From: Grimontia sedimenti
GTDB taxonomy: Bacteria > Pseudomonadota > Gammaproteobacteria > Enterobacterales > Vibrionaceae
Direction: 5' to 3'
Length of the DNA stretch: 64,000 bases
NCBI RefSeq assembly: GCF_011045095.1
Contig: NZ_JAALDL010000007.1
Location: 144,502-208,501 of the forward strand
The translations under genes and the position numbers were made by a program. The notes beneath the pieces are model-generated. The model was not told the DNA's origin, did not search any database, and worked only from the letters and a program-made list of their open reading frames with translations. Of the stretch, positions 20,326-27,966 are shown piece by piece; within the stretch, counting starts at the first letter, position 1, and each line of letters starts with the position of its first letter.

Positions 20326-21782
20326 TTCGCGCTCTCCCCGCTTTCACGTTTGGATACCAGATTGAAGTTCAGGCGGTTTTTCTCATCGCGGCTCAGCGCC
20401 ATTTGTTCAAAAACACGATCTGCCAGTGGTGGCTGAGATTTGAATGTCTGCAGCCAAGCCGGAACAGAAGCAGGAGTGGCAGCCAGTCCGCTCAAATCGA
20501 GCGACTGTTGACTAACAGAAATAGAAGAAATGGAAATATCGCGGCGAGAAAGTGAGGCCAGTGCGCGGAAGGTATCTGCATGACCTTGCTGCAGTGCTGC
20601 ATCATGCTGTTTCACCGCAGCCAACGCACGGCGCTTAGCCTCAATGGCGGCTTTTTTCTCTTTCACCTCATTGGTCAGGCTTACCGATGGCAGATGCAAA
20701 GCCATTTGCTCGTTAAGCTCATCGGAAAGATTTTGTGCGCTCTGTCGCTCGCTGTCTGCCAATGAAAAAAACTTCTCGGCTTGCGCCAATGAAAATTGTT
20801 GGTAAGCAGCCACTAACACCACCAGTAGTGAGGTTGCGCCCCATACCAGCAGCATTTTTTCGAACGTCAGCAGCGGCGCTTTCGGCGACAGATCGTCGCT
20901 GAATAGGTTCACATCCGGAGAATAGTCGCGGCTTAGCGCGGCCATCGCAATGTGTTGATGATGGGCACCGGTATCGAAAAGCTGCTGTGGGCGCACCGCG
21001 ACAGACAGACGGGAAGACAGTTGGAACGCCAACTCGGTGTCATCAACACCCTGCACACTGACGACCAGCCCTGTCACTTGCGCGCTTTTCAGTTGTGAAC
21101 GCAGGTAATCAAGTGAACGCTGCACTTCTAATGCTAAGTCATCAACAACCGATGGGGGCATCATTTGCCCTTCCAGCATCACACCGCGTATCTGGCGTTG
21201 AAAACAGAGACGACCCAGATGAAATGCAGCCAACTGCAACACGCCATGGCTATCACGACTCAGTACCATCTCGGTTTTATCCAGTTGCGCCCACTGGCGC
21301 AACGCAACATCTTCAAGGGATACGTTAGTGAGTCGGCACTGACTTTTTTCCAGCGCTTTGCTGAACTGGATAAGTGGCAGCTTGTGGCAGACAAATGCCT
21401 GAAAACGGTTAGCCACCGGCGAGCTAAAGCCATCGGCGACGATGTCCGACGGCGAATCAGAAATGAAGTCTTTTAACTGGAATGGCAACGCCGCACGTTT
21501 GTCTTCATCAGACAAACCGGGATCATCAATCAACAGGGATTGATAGAGGCCATGCCCGAGCACAAGATGCACGTCTGCCTTGCTGATCCCGTGACGGGAA
21601 ATCAGTTGTGCCGCTGCCGTCCACGGGTCAGATTGAGTGACGGTTTGCGCATCCAGTTGCGTCTTTCCAGCATTATCCTGATATGCGATCACCACCTGTT
21701 CGGCGGATGCGACCAAGCTAACAACATGTCGTTGTTTTACTGGGGAAAACTTTGCAAAAAGAGTAGAAACTGCCATCTGCAC
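20322..21782 (-). CDS. mshI: MSHA biogenesis protein MshI (PilM/PilN-like)
   Basis: This 486-residue protein has a cytoplasmic PilM/GspL-like region in the first 290 residues, a membrane helix near 300-322 (MLLVWGATSLLVVLVAAY), a coiled coil, and a periplasmic PilN-like C-terminus. It joins the roles of PilM and PilN in one chain. It starts the tight run of genes from mshI to mshQ. Confidence 0.9.
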   Translation of the reverse strand: MQMAVSTLFAKFSPVKQRHVVSLVASAEQVVIAYQDNAGKTQLDAQTVTQSDPWTAAAQLISRHGISKADVHLVLGHGLYQSLLIDDPGLSDEDKRAALPFQLKDFISDSPSDIVADGFSSPVANRFQAFVCHKLPLIQFSKALEKSQCRLTNVSLEDVALRQWAQLDKTEMVLSRDSHGVLQLAAFHLGRLCFQRQIRGVMLEGQMMPPSVVDDLALEVQRSLDYLRSQLKSAQVTGLVVSVQGVDDTELAFQLSSRLSVAVRPQQLFDTGAHHQHIAMAALSRDYSPDVNLFSDDLSPKAPLLTFEKMLLVWGATSLLVVLVAAYQQFSLAQAEKFFSLADSERQSAQNLSDELNEQMALHLPSVSLTNEVKEKKAAIEAKRRALAAVKQHDAALQQGHADTFRALASLSRRDISISSISVSQQSLDLSGLAATPASVPAWLQTFKSQPPLADRVFEQMALSRDEKNRLNFNLVSKRESGESAK

Positions 21783-21918
21783 CTAATAATTGCTCGGGAA
21801 ATGTTAATAAAGTGTTTGAAGTACACTATATTCTATCAAATTTCCCGCCAAAAAATAAGTGTTCGTGCGACAGTTTCATGACGCAATTGAGCGCTTTATA
21901 AACAATGCTCGATCGACA
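21783..21918 (-). promoter_or_regulatory. Intergenic region, probable msh operon promoter
   Basis: This 136-bp gap separates csrD from mshI, both on the minus strand. On that strand TTGGCG and TAGTGT stand 17 nt apart about 40 bp before mshI, a weak promoter candidate. The tract around it is AT-rich. No clear terminator for csrD is seen. Confidence 0.3.
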
Positions 21919-23871
21919 TCATTGTTTACGCCAACGTTGCCTCTTGCGCGTGGCTGGACTGGAAGAGAGTTCCGCGCCCAGAAAACGTCCCTGGCCACCC
22001 ATAACCCCAAGTTGTAAAAGCACTTTCCACTCCTGCTGGGATTCCACTCCCACCGCCAGAACTTGGGTTGGTGTCGGGTCACAGGCTCCCAGCATACTAC
22101 GCACGTACAACTGGTTTTCCGGACGTTGATGAATGTCGCGGATAAGGCTTCGATGGAGTTTGATGTATTTCGGTTGGATATCTTTGACGTAGTGGGTACT
22201 CACCACAGAACGGCCAGCCTGATCCACCACCACCGCACAACCCAGTGCGCGAACCATGCGAAGCGTCGGTCTGACAGCATCGAAGTGCTTGACCAGCGGC
22301 GCTTCAGAGACTTCAATTTGCAAACGGTTGAGCACACTACGTGGCGTTTGCAGCAAGGTATCTCGCAACCAGGTTTGGTATGCGCGCTGACCCAGTGACT
22401 CAGCGCAGACATTAATAGACAACACTTCACGTCCGTCGCCCGTGCGAAGAAGATGAAGCGCTTTACCGACCACACGCCTATCTAACGTGCTGTTCATGCC
22501 CACCAGATCGATACCGTTCATAAAGCGTGATGCTTTGATGATTAGGCCATTTTCATCTTTGATGCGCGCAAGCAGTTCGGTATGCAGCTCTTCCCCTTTG
22601 GCATCTTTCACTGCCTGTCGGTAAAGATCCGGACCACCCGCTTCAAACACACGGGTCAACAAGGTTCGCCAGCGAACACTGCCACGGGCATCATCTGCGA
22701 CAACATCTTTTTTAAACGCATACCAACCATTGCTACCCTGAAGCACAGCGCTGCGTTTCGCCATGTCGGCCTCTTCCATCAGGCGGCCCCGGCGCTCACC
22801 GGTGGTAAAGAAGGTCATACCGAGGTGCGCCCAGTTTTCTTCTTCCAGGCACTCAGGCGGGGTCAGGCGCTCCAGTGCTTTCATTAATTGAGTAGCAAAC
22901 AAACGGGCGTCTTTAGCCGACTGATGCGTGAGCAATACGGCAAATTCCGTGTCGTAGTAACGGGCAAGCACAGCGTCAGGGAAGCGGAGAATCGCGTTCG
23001 ACAGCACGTTGCCGACTTCTTTGACCCACTCGTCAGCGCCTTCTTTGCCCGACTCATGGACCAGAGTGTCCCAGTCGCCAATGCGGATCATCAGCACTGC
23101 ACCTTGCGCGCCTTTATCTTGCAATAGGGTTTGCAGACGGTTGTCGAACATCACGCGGTTAGCTGCGCCTGTGAGTTTATCCAGGAAGGTGTTGGAGCGG
23201 ATAAACGTATCAAAGCGACTGCGTTCCTGACGCGCTTCGCGAAGTTCTGCAATCATCTGGTCGAGCGCAATACTGGCCGTTGCTGGCCATTCACGTTCAT
23301 CACCGGTATGCACCTCTTCTGCCCGTCCAGCCAGAATTAAGCGACCACGGTGTTCTAATAATTCTGCACCCAAGAGCTGGGTTCGTAGCCAACGTATACC
23401 CCATGAAAGGGCAAGCACAATGACGAGTACCGCAAGCGAAAGCGAAGACATCGCGCCTATCGAATAGGCAAAATCCGCATACGGAGGAACCGATTTAATC
23501 ACAATGAAGAAGCCGGGATTACTCGGGAGATCGTAGCGGTTCACGATCAAATCCAGCGATTTGCCTACCGTTTGGATTTGTTCGTAGTGATACAAAAGGC
23601 CGGTTTTGCTGTTAATTTCCAGCTCAACGATGTCACTGGCTTTCAATAGCTGCGGAAGCCAAAGTCCGATGTTTTCGTTAGAGACAGGGTTGGCAATCGC
23701 ATGGTCAATTTCGACCACCACTTTGCTGAGATAATGGGAGAGGAAGTCCGTTCCCAATTTACGAAAACTGATTGCACCACCAATAAAAAGCACGAACATG
23801 GCACAAACAACAATAAGCGTTACAAAAGCGACCAATCGGTTGGTCAGCTTCATCCCGGCAACTTTTCTCAT
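21919..23871 (-). CDS. csrD: CsrD/MshH, degenerate GGDEF-EAL RNase E specificity factor
   Basis: This 650-residue protein has two membrane helices flanking a periplasmic segment (about 7-160), a HAMP-like stretch, a GGDEF-like domain whose active loop reads YYDTEF instead of GGDEF, and an EAL-like domain starting ELLARI instead of EVL. Both domains are therefore probably inactive for c-di-GMP. This matches CsrD (MshH in V. cholerae), which promotes RNase E decay of the CsrB-type sRNAs that titrate CsrA. The start could also be the ATG at 23853 (MKLTNRLVAF), which aligns better with E. coli CsrD. Confidence 0.93.
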   Translation of the reverse strand: MRKVAGMKLTNRLVAFVTLIVVCAMFVLFIGGAISFRKLGTDFLSHYLSKVVVEIDHAIANPVSNENIGLWLPQLLKASDIVELEINSKTGLLYHYEQIQTVGKSLDLIVNRYDLPSNPGFFIVIKSVPPYADFAYSIGAMSSLSLAVLVIVLALSWGIRWLRTQLLGAELLEHRGRLILAGRAEEVHTGDEREWPATASIALDQMIAELREARQERSRFDTFIRSNTFLDKLTGAANRVMFDNRLQTLLQDKGAQGAVLMIRIGDWDTLVHESGKEGADEWVKEVGNVLSNAILRFPDAVLARYYDTEFAVLLTHQSAKDARLFATQLMKALERLTPPECLEEENWAHLGMTFFTTGERRGRLMEEADMAKRSAVLQGSNGWYAFKKDVVADDARGSVRWRTLLTRVFEAGGPDLYRQAVKDAKGEELHTELLARIKDENGLIIKASRFMNGIDLVGMNSTLDRRVVGKALHLLRTGDGREVLSINVCAESLGQRAYQTWLRDTLLQTPRSVLNRLQIEVSEAPLVKHFDAVRPTLRMVRALGCAVVVDQAGRSVVSTHYVKDIQPKYIKLHRSLIRDIHQRPENQLYVRSMLGACDPTPTQVLAVGVESQQEWKVLLQLGVMGGQGRFLGAELSSSPATRKRQRWRKQ

Positions 23872-23890
23872 GTACTATCCAAATGAAGGG

Positions 23891-23915
23891 TTTTGCTGAT
23901 CCCTTCTCAGCAAAA
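23891..23915 (-). promoter_or_regulatory. Stem-loop in the csrD leader with GGA in the loop
   Basis: A perfect 9-bp stem (TTTTGCTGA / TCAGCAAAA) with a 7-nt loop that reads GAAGGGA on the csrD (minus) strand. A second GGA lies at the csrD ribosome-binding site (TTTGGATAGT). GGA in a hairpin loop plus GGA at the ribosome-binding site is the usual pattern of CsrA targets; CsrA binding here is inference. Confidence 0.4.
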
Positions 23916-23925
23916 ATAAGTTCAG

Positions 23926-23941
23926 AAGGCCAATCGGCCTT
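23926..23941. promoter_or_regulatory. Palindrome in csrD-LysR divergent region
   Basis: AAGGCCAATCGGCCTT has 6-bp perfect arms and lies between the divergent csrD and LysR-type genes, 75 bp before the LysR-type start. It could be an operator; no regulator can be named. Confidence 0.3.
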
Positions 23942-24015
23942 GAATTAGTTATTATCGTTGTTCCCGTTATGAAAGTGAACGCAAAGTCGATACTCGGTTG
24001 ATAATGAGTCAATAA

Positions 24016-24894
24016 ATGGATTGGATTACCTGCGCGAAAAGTTATGTCACTGTGGTTGAAATGGGTTCGCTGGCTCAAGCTGCAACCAAGCTCAACACCT
24101 CGAGTTCAGCCCTTTCCAAGCGGCTGGCCTGGCTGGAAAATCAACTGGGGGTTCAACTGTTAAAGCGCACTACCCGCACCCTGACCATGACAGATGCGGG
24201 ACGATTGTTTTATCAGCGCGGAAAACTTTTGCTGGACGACTGGACACAACTGGTCTCTGAAACCACATCCACTTACGGCGAAGTCAGCGGCGTGCTCCGA
24301 ATTGGCGCGCCACTGGCGACTGGCAGTCGTCTGTTGGTTAACAATATCGGTGAGTTTCTTTCGGCGTACCCGAACATTCAGGTAGAGCTGCATACTCTCG
24401 CACCTGGGCAACTCCCAGACCCAAATCTGGATGTGGTGATCACCCGGGAGTTGGCTGACTTTAACTCAGCGAGTTTTATCGCCACCAAGCTGTTTGATTT
24501 CCAGCCGCGCTTTTTTGCTTCACCGACTTATCTTGCGCAGCACCCACCGATTGTCGATCAAGAGCAGCTCTTGCATCACAACTGCCTGCTCTATGGCTCC
24601 ACCAGCCACCCACAAGAGCACGAGTTTGAGCATGGTCGAAAGCTACGCCTGAGCGGAAACTTTGTCTCACCCAACCCTGAAGCCTTAGTGAACGCAGCGG
24701 TGGCTGGACTTGGCATTATTCTGGTTGGAGATGTTACGGTCAGAAAGGAATTGGATCAGGGATTACTGGTGCCCGTGCTACCGGATGTGCGTCAGCCGAA
24801 AAGTGCGGCTTATGCCTATTATCCAAAGCTCGAATACAACCACACCAAAACGCGGCTGTTCATTGATTTTCTTAAGCAGAAAGTCGGTCACTGA
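24016..24894 (+). CDS. LysR-family transcriptional regulator
   Basis: This 292-residue protein has an N-terminal winged helix-turn-helix (AQAATKLNTSSSALSKRLAW, about residues 20-39) and a LysR substrate-binding domain (about 88-290). The recognition helix and the following LGVQLLKRTTRTLTMTDAG are typical. It resembles the DsdC/AaeR-like subgroup found in many Vibrio copies. The target is not visible: it is divergent from csrD and followed by a repeat and then ssb. Ligand unknown. Confidence 0.9.
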   Translation: MDWITCAKSYVTVVEMGSLAQAATKLNTSSSALSKRLAWLENQLGVQLLKRTTRTLTMTDAGRLFYQRGKLLLDDWTQLVSETTSTYGEVSGVLRIGAPLATGSRLLVNNIGEFLSAYPNIQVELHTLAPGQLPDPNLDVVITRELADFNSASFIATKLFDFQPRFFASPTYLAQHPPIVDQEQLLHHNCLLYGSTSHPQEHEFEHGRKLRLSGNFVSPNPEALVNAAVAGLGIILVGDVTVRKELDQGLLVPVLPDVRQPKSAAYAYYPKLEYNHTKTRLFIDFLKQKVGH

Positions 24895-24918
24895 AAAGCA
24901 TTTTCACAGTGCCAGATA

Positions 24919-25080
24919 ATACCAATCGCAGTAAATATCTGCTCATCCTAGCTTGTTAAAATGCTCGATAACTGCGTTGAAAAATTTGACTGTAGAAGAG
25001 CTACTTATCGAAATTTTCCGCCTTGTTCTCGAGCATTTTTCCTGCGCTATTTCTGATCACCTACTTACTGTGATTGGTAT
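24919..25080. repeat. MITE-like inverted-repeat element, 162 bp
   Basis: The ends are inverted copies: ATACCAATCGCAGTAAATA at the left, and the reverse complement of the right end reads ATACCAATCACAGTAAGTA. Inside, GCTCGATAACTGCGTTGAAA faces GCTCGAGAACAAGGCGGAAA in inverted orientation, so the whole element can fold into one long imperfect hairpin. It has no ORF. I recall similar sequences scattered through Vibrionaceae genomes. It sits just after the LysR-type gene and directly before the ssb terminator. Confidence 0.75.
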
Positions 25081-25107
25081 AAAACAAACCCCGCAAGAAG
25101 CGGGGTT
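25081..25107 (-). terminator. Rho-independent terminator of ssb
   Basis: On the minus strand AACCCCGC-TTCTT-GCGGGGTT is followed by TGTTTT, 27 nt after the ssb stop. Confidence 0.9.
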
Positions 25108-25133
25108 GTGCAGATTCGATAATATCGCGTCGA

Positions 25134-25667
25134 TTAGAACGGGATGTCGTCGTCGAAATCTGGCAGTTCGTTGTACTGCTGAGGCGCCTGTTGTTGAGGC
25201 GGCTGCTGGTGTGCGGGCTGTTGCTGCTGCGGCTGGTAGTTAGACTGCTGAGGTTGCTGTGGCTGACCCCAACCGCCTTGCTGTGGTTGCTGCTGCATTG
25301 GTGCACCTTGACCCATGCCACCACCGGCACGGCTGTCCAGCATTTGCATTTCGTTAGCAACGATTTCAGTTGTGTAACGGTCCTGACCGTCCTGACCTTG
25401 CCACTTACGTGTTTGCAGGCGACCTTCCAGGTACACTTTTGAACCTTTCTTCAGGTATTCACCCGCGATTTCAGCCAGGCGACGGTACATTACCACACGG
25501 TGCCACTCGGTCATTTCCTTGTTTTCACCGGTGTTTTTGTCGCGCCACGTTTCTGAGGTTGCAACGGTCAAATTGGCAACCGCACCGCCATTCGGCAGAT
25601 AGCGAACTTCAGGATCGTTACCCAAGTTGCCAATCAAGATAACTTTGTTTACTCCACGGCTGGCCAT
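25134..25667 (-). CDS. ssb: Single-stranded DNA-binding protein
   Basis: This 177-residue SSB has the OB fold at about residues 4-110 ([20 protein letters not shown], then [20 protein letters not shown]), a Gln/Pro/Gly-rich flexible linker, and the acidic tip DFDDDIPF that binds partner proteins. Length matches E. coli (178). It is transcribed away from the LuxR-type gene. In E. coli ssb and uvrA are divergent neighbours; here uvrA is 24 kb away. No LexA box is obvious in its upstream region. Confidence 0.98.
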   Translation of the reverse strand: MASRGVNKVILIGNLGNDPEVRYLPNGGAVANLTVATSETWRDKNTGENKEMTEWHRVVMYRRLAEIAGEYLKKGSKVYLEGRLQTRKWQGQDGQDRYTTEIVANEMQMLDSRAGGGMGQGAPMQQQPQQGGWGQPQQPQQSNYQPQQQQPAHQQPPQQQAPQQYNELPDFDDDIPF

Positions 25668-26023
25668 ATTGTGCTCCCAAACCTTTATTTATTGATCACG
25701 TGGGTGACGGTAAACGGCGATGATAACAGAAGCAAAAAAAATCGTCACAATCTTTAATGCCGTTACTGTGACTGAATGCAACCTGATGAAATCTACTATG
25801 TAAGAATGAATTCTCTTACGCAGAAATCGGCGTTCGAAAACAAATTGTATTAGACTAACAATGAGTTTGGGCGCGTTTTACACACAAAGCTTCGGTTGCA
25901 AGTTCTAAAAATGATACGAATTGCTTTGTGATAGAGCTTTAGAATGCTGCGAATGCATTTTCATAAACTGGTGTACAGCCGGAAAGATGCAAATCGCACA
26001 GTTACAGGCATTTAGGGATACAC
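25668..26023. promoter_or_regulatory. ssb-qstR divergent intergenic region with palindrome
   Basis: These 356 bp hold no gene. They contain GTAAGAATGAATTCTCTTAC at 25800-25819, an imperfect palindrome with 6-bp perfect arms, and an AT-rich tract around 25840-25862 with TTGTATTAGACTAACAA. In V. cholerae the master quorum regulator HapR acts on the qstR promoter, so a site could lie here, but neither element is a convincing match to its operator. Confidence 0.4.
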
Positions 26024-26701
26024 ATGCAGAACATCGAGACCACCTCAGACAAATACACGATACTCCTCGTCTCAGAGCCGAGCATGACCATCACTGCGTT
26101 GATTTCATGCCTTGAGAAGGAAATTAAAAGCGCCGTGTCTTTGGTAGAGAAGCAAGAAATCAGCGAGAAACTCTCTACATCCTCCGGTCTGGTGTTGATT
26201 GACCTTAGCGCCTTCGAAGGTGACACCGTCAGTTTCGTCAAACAAAGTCTGGCTCCTTTTAGTGAGCAGCATGTCTTTGCCCTGTTTAACGCACACGATC
26301 TCTCCGCAAAAGAGCTCGCAAGCTGGCCGTTCATCAAAGGCGTGTTCAAAAAAGAAGATGATCTCGAACACCTGTGTCACGGCATTGAAAAGATGCTGTC
26401 TGGCGAATACTGGCTGCCTCGACAAAAACTGGCTGAGCTCATTCACTACTATCAGCAAAACAACAACAGTGCGATTGATTACTCCGAAATTTGCCTGACC
26501 AACCGCGAGCAGCAAATCCTTCGCAAGCTGGTCACTGGTGCCTCTAACAGTGAAATTGCTGACAGCCTGTTTGTGTCTGAACACACCGTCAAATCGCACC
26601 TTTACAACATCTTTAAAAAGATCAATGTGAAGAACCGCGTTCAAGCCGTATTCTGGGCCAAAAATAACCTGTCTGTTATTGGCTTGGATTACCAAGGCTA
26701 A
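26024..26701 (+). CDS. qstR: LuxR-type regulator, probable QstR
   Basis: This 225-residue protein has an N-terminal response-regulator-like domain (KYTILLVSEPSMTITALISC) without a convincing phosphorylation site, and a C-terminal GerE/LuxR HTH from about residue 160 (LTNREQQILRKLVTGASNSE, then VSEHTVKSHLYNIFKKINV). Length and domain plan fit QstR (about 214 residues). As I recall the V. cholerae order, qstR lies directly between ssb and galU; here it is next to ssb. QstR joins quorum sensing and TfoX to switch on competence and type VI genes. Assignment by architecture and synteny. AGGG lies 6 nt before the ATG. Confidence 0.75.
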   Translation: MQNIETTSDKYTILLVSEPSMTITALISCLEKEIKSAVSLVEKQEISEKLSTSSGLVLIDLSAFEGDTVSFVKQSLAPFSEQHVFALFNAHDLSAKELASWPFIKGVFKKEDDLEHLCHGIEKMLSGEYWLPRQKLAELIHYYQQNNNSAIDYSEICLTNREQQILRKLVTGASNSEIADSLFVSEHTVKSHLYNIFKKINVKNRVQAVFWAKNNLSVIGLDYQG

Positions 26702-26723
26702 GCTCTTTACACCTTGTCTCTCT

Positions 26724-26765
26724 CACTGCAGGTTTTTTCCCTCTTATCGGGTATACCCTGCAGTG
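26724..26765 (+). terminator. Stem-loop downstream of qstR
   Basis: CACTGCAGG and CCTGCAGTG pair over 9 bp around an inner CCC/GGG stem, 22 nt after the qstR stop. No T-run follows, so it may be an mRNA-end structure and not a strict intrinsic terminator. Confidence 0.45.
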
Positions 26766-27027
26766 AACGCTCTCCCCTCCAAGACTCTATGTTAACTAGG
26801 CTGACAGCTTAATTAGCGAGTTCTCATATTCTGTCACAACTGAGACATCTCAGACTTCATTAGTCCTTCACAATAGAAGGTGCGATGTGAGAGTTGGCCA
26901 TCTCAAAACATACCTATATTAAGCCCGCCCACTGCCGTTCGCACTGATGCGAGGACACATCTATTCACTCGTCGACGTACGCATCCCCATTTGACAAAGG
27001 TAATCTCAAATACAGAGGGTTAGCACT
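26766..27027 (+). promoter_or_regulatory. Upstream region of the RTX gene pair
   Basis: These 262 bp between the qstR stem-loop and the first RTX gene hold no ORF of note. CTGAGACATCTCAG at 26840-26853 is a palindrome with 6-bp arms, and CCTTC-ACAATA-GAAGG follows near 26863-26879. These may be operator sites for the island. A good ribosome-binding site (AGAGGG) precedes the RTX gene. Confidence 0.35.
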
Positions 27028-27645
27028 ATGAACATAATCTTAGGAACAGATCTGCCCGACGATTTTGTCGGTACGAATGATGATGATTTACTGATCGGCT
27101 TTTTCGAAGACGATGTCATCGTGGGTTTTGGTGGTGATGACGTGGTCTATGGCGGTAAAGGCAATGACAGGATCACCGGTGGCGCCGGGGATGATTTTGT
27201 CCGTGGCGGTGAGGGCGACGACTACGTTGCCGGCGGCAGCGGGAATGACATCCTGTTCGCCGGTAAAGGCGATGATGTCCTCAACGGAGGTATCGGCAAC
27301 GACTTACTCTACGCCCGCGAAGACAGCAATGTGCTTTTCGGTGGCAAAGGTGATGATGCATTGATCAGCGGTACGGGAGACGATTTCCTGTTCGGTGGCG
27401 AAGGTGCTGATGTCTTCATGTTCGACAACATTCTCGGTAACGGTACGGGCAATGACCGTATTACCGACTTTGAAATCGGTACCGATTTGGTTTGGATCCG
27501 TGCAACCGGCGATACCGATTTTGCTTCATTGAGTCTGACTCAGGTCGGCAATAACACACTTGTCAGCCTAGCCGACGGTTCAAGCATCATTATGAACAAC
27601 ATTGATGTCGACGACCTATCAGCCAGCGACTTCAACATCATTTAA
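27028..27645 (+). CDS. Small RTX calcium-binding protein 1, type I secretion substrate
   Basis: This 205-residue, very acidic protein consists of about ten RTX nonapeptide repeats (GGxGxDxUx) at about 35-130, followed by GADVFMFDNILGNGTGNDR and a conserved C-terminal block ending DFNII. There is no Sec signal peptide and no enzymatic domain. RTX repeats fold into a Ca-loaded parallel beta-roll outside the cell. The uncleaved C-terminal signal and the ABC/HlyD genes downstream indicate export by type I secretion. A paralogue of the same length follows. The role is unknown; a structural or matrix protein is my inference. Confidence 0.88.
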   Translation: MNIILGTDLPDDFVGTNDDDLLIGFFEDDVIVGFGGDDVVYGGKGNDRITGGAGDDFVRGGEGDDYVAGGSGNDILFAGKGDDVLNGGIGNDLLYAREDSNVLFGGKGDDALISGTGDDFLFGGEGADVFMFDNILGNGTGNDRITDFEIGTDLVWIRATGDTDFASLSLTQVGNNTLVSLADGSSIIMNNIDVDDLSASDFNII

Positions 27646-27674
27646 CCTCTTCTTATATATCAATGAATTAATAC

Positions 27675-27698
27675 AAGGCAGCAGAATTCTGCTGCCTT
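27675..27698 (+). terminator. Terminator after RTX gene 1
   Basis: AAGGCAGCAGAATTCTGCTGCCTT is a perfect palindromic hairpin followed by CTCTC and a mild T-rich stretch, 29 nt after the stop. It may only partly end transcription before the second RTX gene. Confidence 0.65.
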
Positions 27699-27966
27699 CT
27701 CTCATTTCTCTGACACTGCTTCTCGAAATCCCAACAGTCCTATTTGGGTCTCATAACATGGCAATAAATCTGTCATACAGATCAGACAGTAATCTCGCAC
27801 CTCAAATCACTATTGAGACAATTTTCTCAACGCGATTCCTGCAAAGTGGTAGCGCGGCTAGTTGGGCGAGGTCATACCTGTCTGCCAGTCGCCGATGTGA
27901 AGAAGTGAAAAATCACCTGAGCATCGTTAAGACAAAGGTAGGTAGTATCAAAAGGACATATAAAAA
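27699..27966 (+). promoter_or_regulatory. Leader of RTX gene 2 with palindrome and ops-like element
   Basis: This spacer before the second RTX gene contains ATCTGTCATACAGAT (27768-27782, 6-bp arms), a small hairpin TTGAGA-N6-TCTCAA (27813-27830) and AGTGGTAGCGCG (27845-27856). The last matches 9 of 12 bases of the E. coli ops element GGCGGTAGCGTG, including the GGTAGCG core bound by RfaH. The ribosome-binding site AAGGA precedes the ATG. RfaH control is inference. Confidence 0.35.

Noticed and set aside
25668-25760. LexA box upstream of ssb
   Set aside because: No CTGT-N8-ACAG is present there, unlike at uvrA.
25844-25862. Possible HapR/LuxR-type operator before qstR
   Set aside because: TTGTATTAGACTAACAA has only short symmetric arms and does not convincingly match the known operator; mentioned only as part of the intergenic region.
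26702-27027. Integrase, att site or IS at the left end of the island
   Set aside because: No tRNA, integrase frame, transposase or direct repeat was found there or in the gap before galU.
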